DNA from: Mycolicibacterium stellerae
GTDB taxonomy: Bacteria; Actinomycetota; Actinomycetes; Mycobacteriales; Mycobacteriaceae
Assembly: GCF_003719305.1 (NCBI RefSeq)
Contig: NZ_RARC01000022.1
Coordinates: forward strand, 39,500-103,499
Direction: 5' to 3'
Length of the DNA stretch: 64,000 bases
In this document: positions 33,760 to 42,017 of the stretch, piece by piece
Layout: each line of letters starts with the position of its first letter
Position numbering within the stretch: the stretch's first letter is position 1
Made by a program: the position numbers and the translations under genes
Notes under the pieces: model-generated
The model's database searches: none
What the model was told of the DNA's origin: nothing
What the model saw: only the letters and a program-made list of their open reading frames with translations

Positions 33760-34053
33760 CAGCGAATCGATAGACACCCCGGTTAGGTCACCGGTCAGCG
33801 TCGTAAGTTCCACCACGCCCAGCTCGCTGCTGGAGAGATAGCCCGCCGCCACCAGCGCTTCGACCGGTGATCGACCGTAGACCCTGGCAAATCCGACTAC
33901 GGCTTCGGCGCGGGGGGTGTGGGTTCCGCGTTGCCAGCGCGAGATGCTGGACTGATCGATGCCCGTTGCGGCGGCGATGTCCTTCTGGGCGGCATTTCCC
34001 GTCACCGTCACGACATAGCGCCACCATGGCGCTGATGTCGGCTGTTGCTTCAC
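33625..34053 (-). CDS. XRE-type helix-turn-helix protein
   Basis: About 142 residues from a GTG at 34053 (the open frame continues to 34215 but that part is not protein-like). The HTH reads AAQKDIAAATGIDQSSISRWQRG, quoted as AAQKDIAAATG and DQSSISRWQRG, followed by FARVYGRSPVEALVAAGYL, a pattern common in mycobacterial phage or island regulators. The C-terminal 45 residues are encoded opposite the small protein gene 33475-33759. Probably a local repressor or immunity-type regulator; the target is unknown. Confidence 0.72.
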   Translation of the reverse strand: MKQQPTSAPWWRYVVTVTGNAAQKDIAAATGIDQSSISRWQRGTHTPRAEAVVGFARVYGRSPVEALVAAGYLSSSELGVVELTTLTGDLTGVSIDSLLSELRRRVLAAAPNNAQAWPPGWSADDPGMSGYQNGEKSGDLGG

Positions 34054-34365
34054 GTTGACCAGAGTATGGCATGCCGTCACCGAAAACGGTGATGAGGCCT
34101 CCAGTGAGCTGAATCTCAGTCCCACGAAACCGGTCAAACGAACCCGGGACGGCCCAATTCTCCGATGGCCGATCGGAGACGCAACTCCTCCAGCAAACTC
34201 TGCTCTTGCATGCACACACGCATACTGCTATGGTCGCATGCATACGCAGTGGACTGGATATAGAAGGGGGCGACGGCGACTTCGTCGCTACAGCCACAGG
34301 CGTCAATGACGGATCACGTCACAATGTGCGGTTTGGCTCTGAGAGCCTGAATAGGAAACTTTGAA
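34054..34365. other. Intergenic region upstream of the PGRS gene
   Basis: No convincing gene: the open frame 34055-34309 gives an Arg-rich sequence without a ribosome site. Repeated CATAC/GCATGC elements lie at about 34207-34250, with ACTGC and GCAGT inverted around 18 bases, perhaps a regulator site for the divergent HTH gene. The PGRS start lacks a strong Shine-Dalgarno (GGAAAC near 34352). Confidence 0.45.
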
Positions 34366-36249
34366 ATGAAGAATTACGTCTACCCGTGCGCAACGGGAAT
34401 AGCAATCGCCGGAGCCGGCGTGGCGTTGGCGCTTGGCGCCGGCACAGCACAGGCCGCGCCGGTACTTTCGCCGTCACTGTCACCAGTGACGTGTGTGGTG
34501 CCGACTTCCGGATGTCTCCCTAGTGGACTCGTCGGGGCCAGCTCGCTTGTCCTTTCCCCGAATACCCCAACACCCAACTCGCTGTCTGCGGGACTCATCG
34601 GCGGCGGGTTGGACCAGCCGCTCTACGGGCTCATCGAAATCGCGGGTCAGATCCCGATCGTCAATATCTTTATCGCCAACGGCACCAACGGCGCGGCAGG
34701 CACGGGTGCCAACGGTGGCAACGCCGGGCTGCTGATCGGCTACGGCGGCCAGGGCGGGTCGGGTGCCGAGGGGCAGGCCGGCGGTACTGGGGGTAACGGT
34801 GGCTTGTTCTTCGGTAACGGCGGCACCGGCGGTACCGGCGGAACCGGCGCAGCGGGCGGCGACGGCGGCAACGCCGGCTTCTTCGCGCTGTTCAGCAATG
34901 GCGGTGACGGCGGCGAAGGCGGATACGGCGGCGGCGCGGGCGGTAACGGCGGCAACGCCGGGAAGTTCGGGCTGTTCGGCCACGGCGGCAACGGCGGCCT
35001 CGGCGGCGACGGGACCACAGGCACCGACGCTGTGGACACCACGGTCGCCCGGTCAAGCGCAAGCGACGTCACAACCCTGGCAGCCCTGGCGGCAGTAGCC
35101 CCAGCAGCCGACGGCGCCGACGGTGCCGACGGAACCACGGTGGGCACCGACGGTGCCGACGGGACGAACACGGTTCCCAGTGGTGCAGTGGGGACCGAAG
35201 GCGCAGCTGGCGGTGCAGGAACCGTCACCGGTGGTAACGGCCTCCCCGGTGGTGAGGGCAACGGCGGCGGTGCCGGCGGTGCCGGCGGCGCAGTGGCAGG
35301 CACAGCGCCTATCGCGACCGGAGGTGACGGCGCAGCAGGTGGCGACGGAACCGCGGGTGCCAACGGCGGCGCAGGCGGCGCAGGCGGCGCATCGAGCACG
35401 ACGGGCGTCGGCGGAGTAGCCATCGGCGGCAGCGGAGCTAATGGCGGCGCAGGCGGAACCGGTACCGGTACCGGTGGCGCAGGCGGCGCAGGCGGTGCTG
35501 CGACCAGTACCAGCGGTGTTGGTATAGGCGGCGACGGCGGAGACGGCGGAAGCGGCGGAATCGGCGCGGCAGGCGAGGCTGGCGGTGCCGGCGAGGCCGG
35601 CGAGGCTGGCGGCGCGGGAGCCAACGGCACCGTAGTGGGCACCAGTGGCACCAACGGCGGCGCCGCAGGCGCTGGCGGTAACGGTGGCACCGGCGGACTC
35701 TTCGGTCGCGGCGGCAATGCCGGTAGCGGCGGAACCGGCGGAACCGGTGGAACCGGCGGCGAAGGCCAGGCCGGCGGCGCAGGCGGAACCGGCGGTGACG
35801 GAGCCACAGGCGGCAACGGTGGCGACGGCGATGACGGCGGCAACGGCGGGGTCGGCGGCGCAGGCGGCGCAGGCGTTGGTGCCGGAGGCACCGGTGTCGG
35901 CGGGACCGGCGGCGCAGGCGGTTCGGGCGCCACAGGCGGCCCGGGCGGCGCTGCGGGCGCAGGCGGCGCAGCAGGCGCAGGCGGCGCAGGCGGAACCGGT
36001 GCTGCGGGCGGAACCGGCGGAACCGGCGGAACCGGCGGAGCAGCCGGCACAGCTGGCGGCGGCGGAATATTCGGTCGGACTGGCTCGTCTGGCACGACCG
36101 GCAGTAGCGGCACCACCGGTGCCACAGGCGCTACCGGTGCCACAGGTGCTACCGGTGCCTCAGGCACCGCAGGCGCTGACGGCACCGCGGGTGCCAACGG
36201 AGCAGGCGGGACCGCAGGCGCAGACGGCGCCGACGGCGCCTCTTCCTAA
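34366..36249 (+). CDS. Secreted PGRS-type glycine-rich repeat protein lacking a PE domain
   Basis: 627 residues. Instead of a PE domain it begins with a Sec signal peptide (MKNYVYPCATGIAIAGAG, AQAA-APV cleavage near 33). A short mature head ends IPIVNIFIANGTNGAAGTG, a typical PGRS entry. From about residue 105 it is almost wholly GGxGGx repeats with PGRS-type breaks such as GLFGRGGNAGSGG and GFFALFSNGG. The last 60 residues change to Gly-x-Thr triplets (GATGATGATGASGTAG). Codon-level repetition is high. PGRS domains lie on the mycobacterial surface and bind calcium in some proteins; here the role is unknown. Confidence 0.85.
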   Translation: MKNYVYPCATGIAIAGAGVALALGAGTAQAAPVLSPSLSPVTCVVPTSGCLPSGLVGASSLVLSPNTPTPNSLSAGLIGGGLDQPLYGLIEIAGQIPIVNIFIANGTNGAAGTGANGGNAGLLIGYGGQGGSGAEGQAGGTGGNGGLFFGNGGTGGTGGTGAAGGDGGNAGFFALFSNGGDGGEGGYGGGAGGNGGNAGKFGLFGHGGNGGLGGDGTTGTDAVDTTVARSSASDVTTLAALAAVAPAADGADGADGTTVGTDGADGTNTVPSGAVGTEGAAGGAGTVTGGNGLPGGEGNGGGAGGAGGAVAGTAPIATGGDGAAGGDGTAGANGGAGGAGGASSTTGVGGVAIGGSGANGGAGGTGTGTGGAGGAGGAATSTSGVGIGGDGGDGGSGGIGAAGEAGGAGEAGEAGGAGANGTVVGTSGTNGGAAGAGGNGGTGGLFGRGGNAGSGGTGGTGGTGGEGQAGGAGGTGGDGATGGNGGDGDDGGNGGVGGAGGAGVGAGGTGVGGTGGAGGSGATGGPGGAAGAGGAAGAGGAGGTGAAGGTGGTGGTGGAAGTAGGGGIFGRTGSSGTTGSSGTTGATGATGATGATGASGTAGADGTAGANGAGGTAGADGADGASS

Positions 36250-36265
36250 CACGCAGTAAGGCGGC

Positions 36266-36326
36266 GGCTTCACTGAGAAGCCACTGCTGAACGACATCGG
36301 GGGCGTCGGCTATGCCGGCGCCCCCG
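36266..36326 (+). terminator. Two hairpins after the PGRS gene
   Basis: GGCTTC/GAAGCC (36266-36282, 5-base loop) is followed by CGGGGGCGTCGGC paired with GCCGGCGCCCCCG (36298-36326, one mismatch, loop TAT). The second, very stable stem 49 bases past the stop is a good terminator. Confidence 0.65.
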
Positions 36327-36373
36327 GTCTCATGTCACATCAAGATCGAAGAGATCGAAGAGAAGGGACAGCC

Positions 36374-37309
36374 ATGGAAGTCCTCAACGGTGCTCACGCC
36401 GCAGATGCGGTGAACACTGCGCTGTACCCCCAAGTCGATCATCGTATATCGCCGGTCGCCGACGTCGGGCGGTTGTTGTTGCGCTGCGCCGACCGGCCCG
36501 GCTTGGTCGCCGCCGTCAGTACCTTCCTGACCGACTCGGGTGCCAACATCGTCTCGCTGGATCAGCATTCGACCACGCAGACCGGCGGAACATTTATGCA
36601 GCGCACCATCTTTCACCTGCCGGGGTTGGCGGCCGGGCGGGAGACGTTGGAAGGGGACTTCGCTGATCAGGTGGCGGTGCCGTTCGACATGGAGTTCCGT
36701 CTCGCCGAAGCGTCCAGACCAAAGCGAGTGGCGATCATGGCGTCGAGGGACGACCACTGCCTGTTGGACCTGCTGTGGCGCAACCGACGCGGTGAATTGG
36801 ACATGTCGGTGGTGATGGTCATCTCCAACCACCCTGAGCTCGCCGATCAGACCCGCCCGTTCGGAGTGCCGTTCCTGCATGTGCCCGCTTCCAAAGATAT
36901 TCGGGCGCAGGCAGAACGACGCCAACTCGACGCGCTGCGAAACAACGTCGACTTGGTTGTCCTTGCTCGGTACATGCAGATCCTCACCCCGGAGTTCGTG
37001 TCCGCGGTCGGCTGCCCCCTGATCAACATCCATCACTCTTTCCTGCCGTCGTTCGTCGGCGCAGCCCCGTATCGCCGGGCCAGAGAGCGCGGCGTCAAAC
37101 TCGTCGGCGCCACCGCCCACTACGTGACGGGAGCCCTCGACGAGGGACCGATCATCGAGCAGGACGTCGTGCGGGTGGACCACCGGCACGGCGTCGGCGA
37201 TCTCGTCCGGCTCGGCGCCGACGTCGAGCGCGCCGTCTTATCGCGGGCAGTCCTGTGGCACTGCCAGGACCGCGTCATCCGACACGGCAACCAGACCATC
37301 GTCTTCTGA
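36374..37309 (+). CDS. purU: Formyltetrahydrofolate deformylase
   Basis: 311 residues from ATG at 36374 preceded by GAAGGGACA. An N-terminal ACT domain (LLRCADRPGLVAAVSTFL) is followed by the formyl-transferase fold: KRVAIMASRDDHCLLDLLWR, DLVVLARYMQILTPEF, and the catalytic NIHHSFLPSF with the Asn-His pair and later GATAHYVTGALDEGPII. It releases formate from 10-formyl-THF, balancing C1 units with purine synthesis and glycine. The N-terminal 25 residues are longer than in the E. coli enzyme. Confidence 0.95.
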   Translation: MEVLNGAHAADAVNTALYPQVDHRISPVADVGRLLLRCADRPGLVAAVSTFLTDSGANIVSLDQHSTTQTGGTFMQRTIFHLPGLAAGRETLEGDFADQVAVPFDMEFRLAEASRPKRVAIMASRDDHCLLDLLWRNRRGELDMSVVMVISNHPELADQTRPFGVPFLHVPASKDIRAQAERRQLDALRNNVDLVVLARYMQILTPEFVSAVGCPLINIHHSFLPSFVGAAPYRRARERGVKLVGATAHYVTGALDEGPIIEQDVVRVDHRHGVGDLVRLGADVERAVLSRAVLWHCQDRVIRHGNQTIVF

Positions 37310-37339
37310 CATCAGGCTCCGCATCGGCCGCAGAGGTGA

Positions 37340-39001
37340 TCAGGACAGAGACTCGTCCAATTCACCCAGCGCGGCGATCAGGGCGCTGTTGGCCGAGTAG
37401 TCGACGGGGCAGGCGATGACGCTGACGGTGTCGTCGGCGAGCGCTGTGCGTAGGGTCGGCAGCAGTTCTGCGGCAGCGGTGATTCGATAGCCCTTCGCGC
37501 CGAAACTCTCGGCATAGGCGACGAAGTCGGGATTTCCGAAGTGGGTTTCCACGTTGTGGCCGATCTCGAGGTCCATCTTCCAGCTGATCAGCCCGTAGGC
37601 GTTGTCGTCCCAGATGAGGATCACCATCGGTGTACCGACTCGCAACGCGGTCTCGATCTCTTGCGAGTTCATCAGAAATGCGCCGTCTCCAGTGGCGACG
37701 AGAACCTTCGCGGCGGGCCGCGCGATCTTGGCGGCGATGGCCCCCGGCACCGTCCATGCCATGGTCGAGAGTCCATTGGAGATCAGGCACGTGTTCGGCT
37801 CGTACGTCGGATAAAGCCTGGCCATCCACATCTTGAGCGCGCCGGTATCGACCAAGACGATGTCGTCGCTGCGCATGGCCGCTCGCGTGTCGGCGACGAT
37901 GCGGGCAGGCGCGAGCGGGAATCTGTCGTCGGCGCGCCCACGGTCGAGCTCGGCGAAGAGCAGTTCACGGATGCGCTCATGACCCGGTGATGACGGATAA
38001 GTGCGCGTTACCCGGGCTGCCAGTGCATCTAGGGCGCCGCCGATGTCGGCCTGCAAACCGACCGCGACGTCGTAGTGTGCATCCACCTCAGCGGGAAATC
38101 GGTGGATGTGAATGATCTTGGTATCGCCGCCCGGGTTGATCCGGACGGGGTCGAACTCCTGCAGCTCGTAACCGGCGGCGACGATGACGTCGGCTTGGTC
38201 GAAGCCGAAGTTGACGTAATCGTGGCGCATGAAACCGACGGCACCAAGCGCGAGCCGGTGATCGTCGGGCATGACGCCCTTGCCGTGAAACGTTGTCGCC
38301 ACCGGGATATCGAGCGCCTCGGCGAATCGTCGTACCGCTTCGGCGGCGCCGCCACGGGCAGCCCCGTGACCGGCCAGCAGGATGGGATTGCGCGCGGAGC
38401 ACAGAATCTCCACGGCCCGATCCAGCTGCGCAGCCGAGGGATCTTCTGGCCGTGGCACATTGACTGGTAAGGGGCTTGCATCCGCTGGGGCGGCGGCTTC
38501 TTCGACGTCCTCGGGTACCGCGAGATAGACGGCGCCGGGACGCTCGGTTTGGGCGAGCTTGAAAGCTTTCCTGAACATCTCCGGCACTGCACCCGGTGTC
38601 GCGACGAGCGCGGACCACTTCGTCGCCGGTGCGAACATCGACACAAGGTCGATGCTCTGGTGTGACTCCTTGTAACTGCGACCCATCCCCACTTGCGCCG
38701 AGAGGGCCACCACCGGAGTCGAATTCGTGGTCGCGTCTGCGACTCCGAGCAGCAGGTTGATCGCTCCCGGGCCAAGCGTCGCCGAGCACACGCCTGCGCG
38801 GCCGGTCAGGCGGCCGTATACCTCGGCCATGAATGAGGCGCCCTGCTCGTGGCGCGTCAGCACGTATTCGATCGACGATCTCGACACCGCCTCGGTGAAG
38901 CGGATGTTCTCCTCGCCGGGGATGCCGAAGACATGCGTGACGCCCTCGTTCTCCAGGCACTCGACGATAAGCTCCGCGGTCGTGCGACTCGGTTCGCTCA
39001 T
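37340..39001 (-). CDS. Acetolactate synthase-like thiamine-diphosphate enzyme
   Basis: 553 residues from ATG at 39001; the frame open to 39637 is only an extension. The ThDP glutamate lies in TRHEQGASFMAEVYGRLTGRAGVCSATLGPGA. The pyrophosphate site is GDGAFLMNSQEIETALRVGTPMVILIWDDNAYG (key GDG and N). The length and motifs fit the catabolic acetolactate synthase/acetohydroxyacid synthase group; no regulatory subunit gene is adjacent, so catabolic acetoin-type AlsS or an oxalyl/glyoxylate-type ligase are alternatives. Substrate not proven. Confidence 0.88.
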   Translation of the reverse strand: MSEPSRTTAELIVECLENEGVTHVFGIPGEENIRFTEAVSRSSIEYVLTRHEQGASFMAEVYGRLTGRAGVCSATLGPGAINLLLGVADATTNSTPVVALSAQVGMGRSYKESHQSIDLVSMFAPATKWSALVATPGAVPEMFRKAFKLAQTERPGAVYLAVPEDVEEAAAPADASPLPVNVPRPEDPSAAQLDRAVEILCSARNPILLAGHGAARGGAAEAVRRFAEALDIPVATTFHGKGVMPDDHRLALGAVGFMRHDYVNFGFDQADVIVAAGYELQEFDPVRINPGGDTKIIHIHRFPAEVDAHYDVAVGLQADIGGALDALAARVTRTYPSSPGHERIRELLFAELDRGRADDRFPLAPARIVADTRAAMRSDDIVLVDTGALKMWMARLYPTYEPNTCLISNGLSTMAWTVPGAIAAKIARPAAKVLVATGDGAFLMNSQEIETALRVGTPMVILIWDDNAYGLISWKMDLEIGHNVETHFGNPDFVAYAESFGAKGYRITAAAELLPTLRTALADDTVSVIACPVDYSANSALIAALGELDESLS

Positions 39002-39021
39002 ACCGGCGAGCCTAGCCGTGG

Positions 39022-40123
39022 CTATCCGGACGGAGGGCCAGACCACGGCTCCTTTTCGACCTGGTATGCCTTCGGCAGCCGCGGGCGGTATCTGAGATCG
39101 GCCGAGGACGGCAGCGGGTGTCCCGCGACGCCGGCCTTGGCGATCCGCTTGAGTTTGGCGTCGGCGCCCGCCGGGAGCTTGCCGTCGCGCGCCTCCCCGA
39201 GCATCTTCAGGCTCATCTCGCGGACTTGCTGCCTCTCGTTGCCCAGATAGACGATCTCGCGAAAGTTGGTGAAGTCGTATGTCGCCTTGACTCTTTTGCC
39301 GAACGCCGGATGCGTCTGGTCGATACCGGTGTCGAGCACTGCCCAATCGATGCGGGAACAGTCGACTTCGAAAACCCGGCGGCCGGCGTCGGCCTTGACG
39401 GTCGGCACCGAATGTTGGATAGCCGTGGTGGCACGTCGATTGAGAGCGATCGTGAACACCATCGGCTTGGGTTGCGGCTTCATAGTCTGTAGAAATCCCA
39501 GCACGGCCGTCTCGATGTCCGACGTTGATTTCGCCTTTATGCGCGTTGTCGTCGCGGCGGCGAGCGTCTTGACGCCCAGCGCCAAGTCCTCGGATTCGTT
39601 CCAAGCGTCGAGGCCGGCTAGCCCGACGAGGGTGCACATGGCAACGAATCGCTCGAATGCCGATCGGTTGTTCGGCATCGCAGCGGCGGTGTCACCCGCC
39701 AGCCATCGGTCACGCAGTTCGAGGACGTCCTCCACCGTTTGAGTGAGCTTCTCCGAACCCGCGTCGTCGTAGCCGTTGAGCTCCTCCTGTGTTCGGTTGT
39801 CCTGCCACCACTCGGTGAGAGGGACCAGAAGCTTGAGCATCTCGCCCAAGTACAGCCGCGCGGCAACCAGGTTCTGTAGCGGGGCTATGCCCGGATCGTG
39901 TTCCGCACCGTCCGGACGCCTGATCCCCGTGTAGATCTTGCGTGCCAGGTCTGGTGAGTTGCTCTCGTCGTGTGACGTGATCAGGAGGTCGACCGTCGGT
40001 GGGGTGCAGGGCGTACTCCACCCAGACGTCAATGAGGATCGGCGAGTCCTGGATCTGGCGCTTGCTGTCCCCGCTGCCAAGCAGGATGTACTCGATGAGA
40101 CGGCGCGGAATCGTCATGGTCAT
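39022..40123 (-). pseudogene. Frameshifted and truncated subtilisin-like (S8) protease
   Basis: From ATG 40123 (GGAGGGG upstream) the frame reads MTMTIPRRLIEYILLGSGDS and VWVEYALHPTDG, then breaks. The protein resumes one frame over as VDLLITSHDESNSPDLARK; one extra base around 40000-40006 explains it. Further on, IDWAVLDTGIDQTHPAFGK holds the catalytic Asp of subtilases. The frame stops at 39022, without the His and Ser motifs and the last few hundred residues. Two lesions, so non-functional. Whether frameshift or truncation came first cannot be told. Confidence 0.82.
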
Positions 40124-40246
40124 GCGCCTGCCCCTCCCGTGCGAAGACTGACTCACTGCTCACGAATTCAGTACGAGTTCCTCGAAGTAACGGTATTGCG
40201 GCGCAGTGCGCTCGGCGTGTGTATTCGACTACTCGATTGTTTCGGA

Positions 40247-41044
40247 TCAGCGAGACAGATCCCACTGCCCGAAATCAGCTGCGAGGATGTCGTCCTCGTC
40301 CACGTGGGTACCGCCGAGGCTGATACCGGGGTCTGACGCGGTGACGATGACTCTCTGATAGAGCACTGCGGCGGGTTCGCGTTCGCCGGCGGACCACGCC
40401 CTGGTCTGCCATGCCCAGCGGTATCCGGGAGTGGTCGATTGCCCGATGACTCCGTCGGCGATCGCCCACCCGCACACCGCGGCGTGGCCGTACACGCCCG
40501 TGCGCTGCACACCCAGCACCGAGTTGATGCCCCGAAGCCATTGGACTGCAACGCTTTTCCATGTGCCGGAATTGATGTCCTCATCGATGCTGAAGAAGAT
40601 CGGCGCCGAGTCCGGGCCTCCTGCCGCGGCGTGTAGGCGAAGGGCGGTCTTGGCGTCGGAGATGCCGCCGTCGTAACCGCGGGTGTAGTCAGACGGAGTC
40701 GGCCATCCGGGCTTGCCGTACTGGTAGCAGCTGACGACGTGAAGTCCTAACGCGCGCAGCGCGTCCGCGTAATCGCGAGTGACGGGCTTGAAGTCGAAGG
40801 TGGCGCCAGGGCGCAGCTCGGACACATAGACCAGAGCGCCTGCATAGCCGGCCGCCGCAACCTGGTCCGCCGGGACAAGCCGCTCGGCGAAATCGATCAG
40901 CTTGGAGCTGTCGGCTGATGCCTTCGGTGCGTTGCCGGTCAGCGCGCCGAGGCCGGCAACGACTGGACCGCACAGCGCGTATCTGAGGACCTCACGTCGT
41001 GAGACTCCCTCACTGTGGTCCGACGACACGGCATTCGACTGCAC
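40247..41044 (-). CDS. Tat-exported DUF1906 (glycoside-hydrolase-like) protein
   Basis: 265 residues. The N-terminus has a twin-arginine signal (VSRREVLRYALCGPVVAGLGAL). The mature part has the DUF1906 TIM-barrel-like fold: AGYAGALVYVSELR, VVSCYQYGKPGWP, GPDSAPIFFSIDEDI and GIYGHAAVC-type strands (here GVYGHAAVC). In M. tuberculosis the related Rv2525c is Tat-exported and linked to cell-wall properties (recalled). Starts with GTG; overlaps the cutinase gene by 35 bases, so the two exported proteins are co-translated. Confidence 0.88.
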   Translation of the reverse strand: MQSNAVSSDHSEGVSRREVLRYALCGPVVAGLGALTGNAPKASADSSKLIDFAERLVPADQVAAAGYAGALVYVSELRPGATFDFKPVTRDYADALRALGLHVVSCYQYGKPGWPTPSDYTRGYDGGISDAKTALRLHAAAGGPDSAPIFFSIDEDINSGTWKSVAVQWLRGINSVLGVQRTGVYGHAAVCGWAIADGVIGQSTTPGYRWAWQTRAWSAGEREPAAVLYQRVIVTASDPGISLGGTHVDEDDILAADFGQWDLSR

Positions 41045-41864
41045 ACGAGTTGATCGTCTCCGGACTGCTCTGCAGATGTGGTTGCGGTGATGGCGGCGCG
41101 ACGGGAATGGTGGACAGCGACGGTGCGGCGGGCGAAGGCAAATGCGCCTGACCGGCCTGCGCCGGCGTCTGCGGGGTCGCTTCGGGAGCGGGCGTAGCCG
41201 CCGCTATGCGATTCGCGGCGAATGTGGCTGCCTCGTCGACCATTCCCATCTCGACGTACTGCGTATGCGCATTGAAGTCGCGCCCGCTGGAGCAGACGAA
41301 GTCATCGGGGACGCAGAGTTCGACGGTCTTACTCGCATACAACGGCCCCACTTCGACCTGCGGCTGTCTGATAACGCGCATGAATCGCTCGTTGGGCTTG
41401 CCGAACAACGCGACAGCGGCGACACGATTCGCTACGTCGGGTGGCATCGGGTTCGGCACGCCCTCGGGCGCCCCATCCGGAATCACGTTCGCCGTGACGA
41501 AGCCCGCGACAGCTGCGCCCTGGGAGAATCCGCCGAGCACGATATTGGTGTCGGGACAGCTCGCCGCCACGGACTCGATTCGACTGCTCGCATCCCGGAT
41601 TCCGTCCATGGCTTTGGGAAATTCGGTGGTGGCGGGATAGTCCACCGGATACGCCTCGAGCGTTTTTGCGCCAATGCGGGGTCGCAGCGAATCGACAAAG
41701 GCCTCACCGGTCGGACCGAGACCGGGCGCCTCGGCGGTGCCGCGCGCGAACACCACTTCTACGTCGGGACACGGCTGCGCGAACGCGGGCTGGACGGCGC
41801 CCACCGGAGTCAGACTCACGATGGTCGCCGCCCCCACGAATATGGCGATATTGCGTCGCCTCAC
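41010..41864 (-). CDS. Cutinase-family secreted esterase
   Basis: From GTG 41864 the signal peptide reads MRRRNIAIFVGAATIVSLTP with cleavage near AFAQP; a TTG at 41912 would add 16 non-signal residues. Cutinase signature: CPDVEVVFARGTAEAPGLG, the catalytic Ser in VLGGFSQGAAV, and His in the C-terminal AHTQYVEMG. Cys pairs are present, including LCVPDDFVC. The Pro/Ser-rich tail of about 60 residues is unusual for a simple cutinase and may anchor or space the enzyme. Such Culp proteins hydrolyse lipids or esters at the envelope. Confidence 0.9.
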   Translation of the reverse strand: MRRRNIAIFVGAATIVSLTPVGAVQPAFAQPCPDVEVVFARGTAEAPGLGPTGEAFVDSLRPRIGAKTLEAYPVDYPATTEFPKAMDGIRDASSRIESVAASCPDTNIVLGGFSQGAAVAGFVTANVIPDGAPEGVPNPMPPDVANRVAAVALFGKPNERFMRVIRQPQVEVGPLYASKTVELCVPDDFVCSSGRDFNAHTQYVEMGMVDEAATFAANRIAAATPAPEATPQTPAQAGQAHLPSPAAPSLSTIPVAPPSPQPHLQSSPETINSCAVECRVVGPQ

Positions 41865-42017
41865 CGCGCAATGCTGACATACCTTGGAGACAATCGCGCT
41901 TCGAAATTCCAACAGCTAATGAACGTCTTATTAATCGGCCAACAATGGCTTAGTGAAATCGACGTTCGAGTGAATCTCGCAAATGTTCACGTGAATCGTC
42001 ACGGTAGCGCCGCCCCG

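Noticed and set aside
34740..36197. 485-residue proline-rich minus-strand frame opposite the PGRS gene
   Set aside because: It is the mirror of Gly codons (GGC/GCC give Gly and Ala or Pro on the two strands); no start context or signal.
39800..39815. Possible att site matching the tRNA-Tyr 3' end (CCTGCCACCA)
   Set aside because: Only 10 bases match, 34 kb away inside a protease pseudogene; expected by chance in high-GC DNA.
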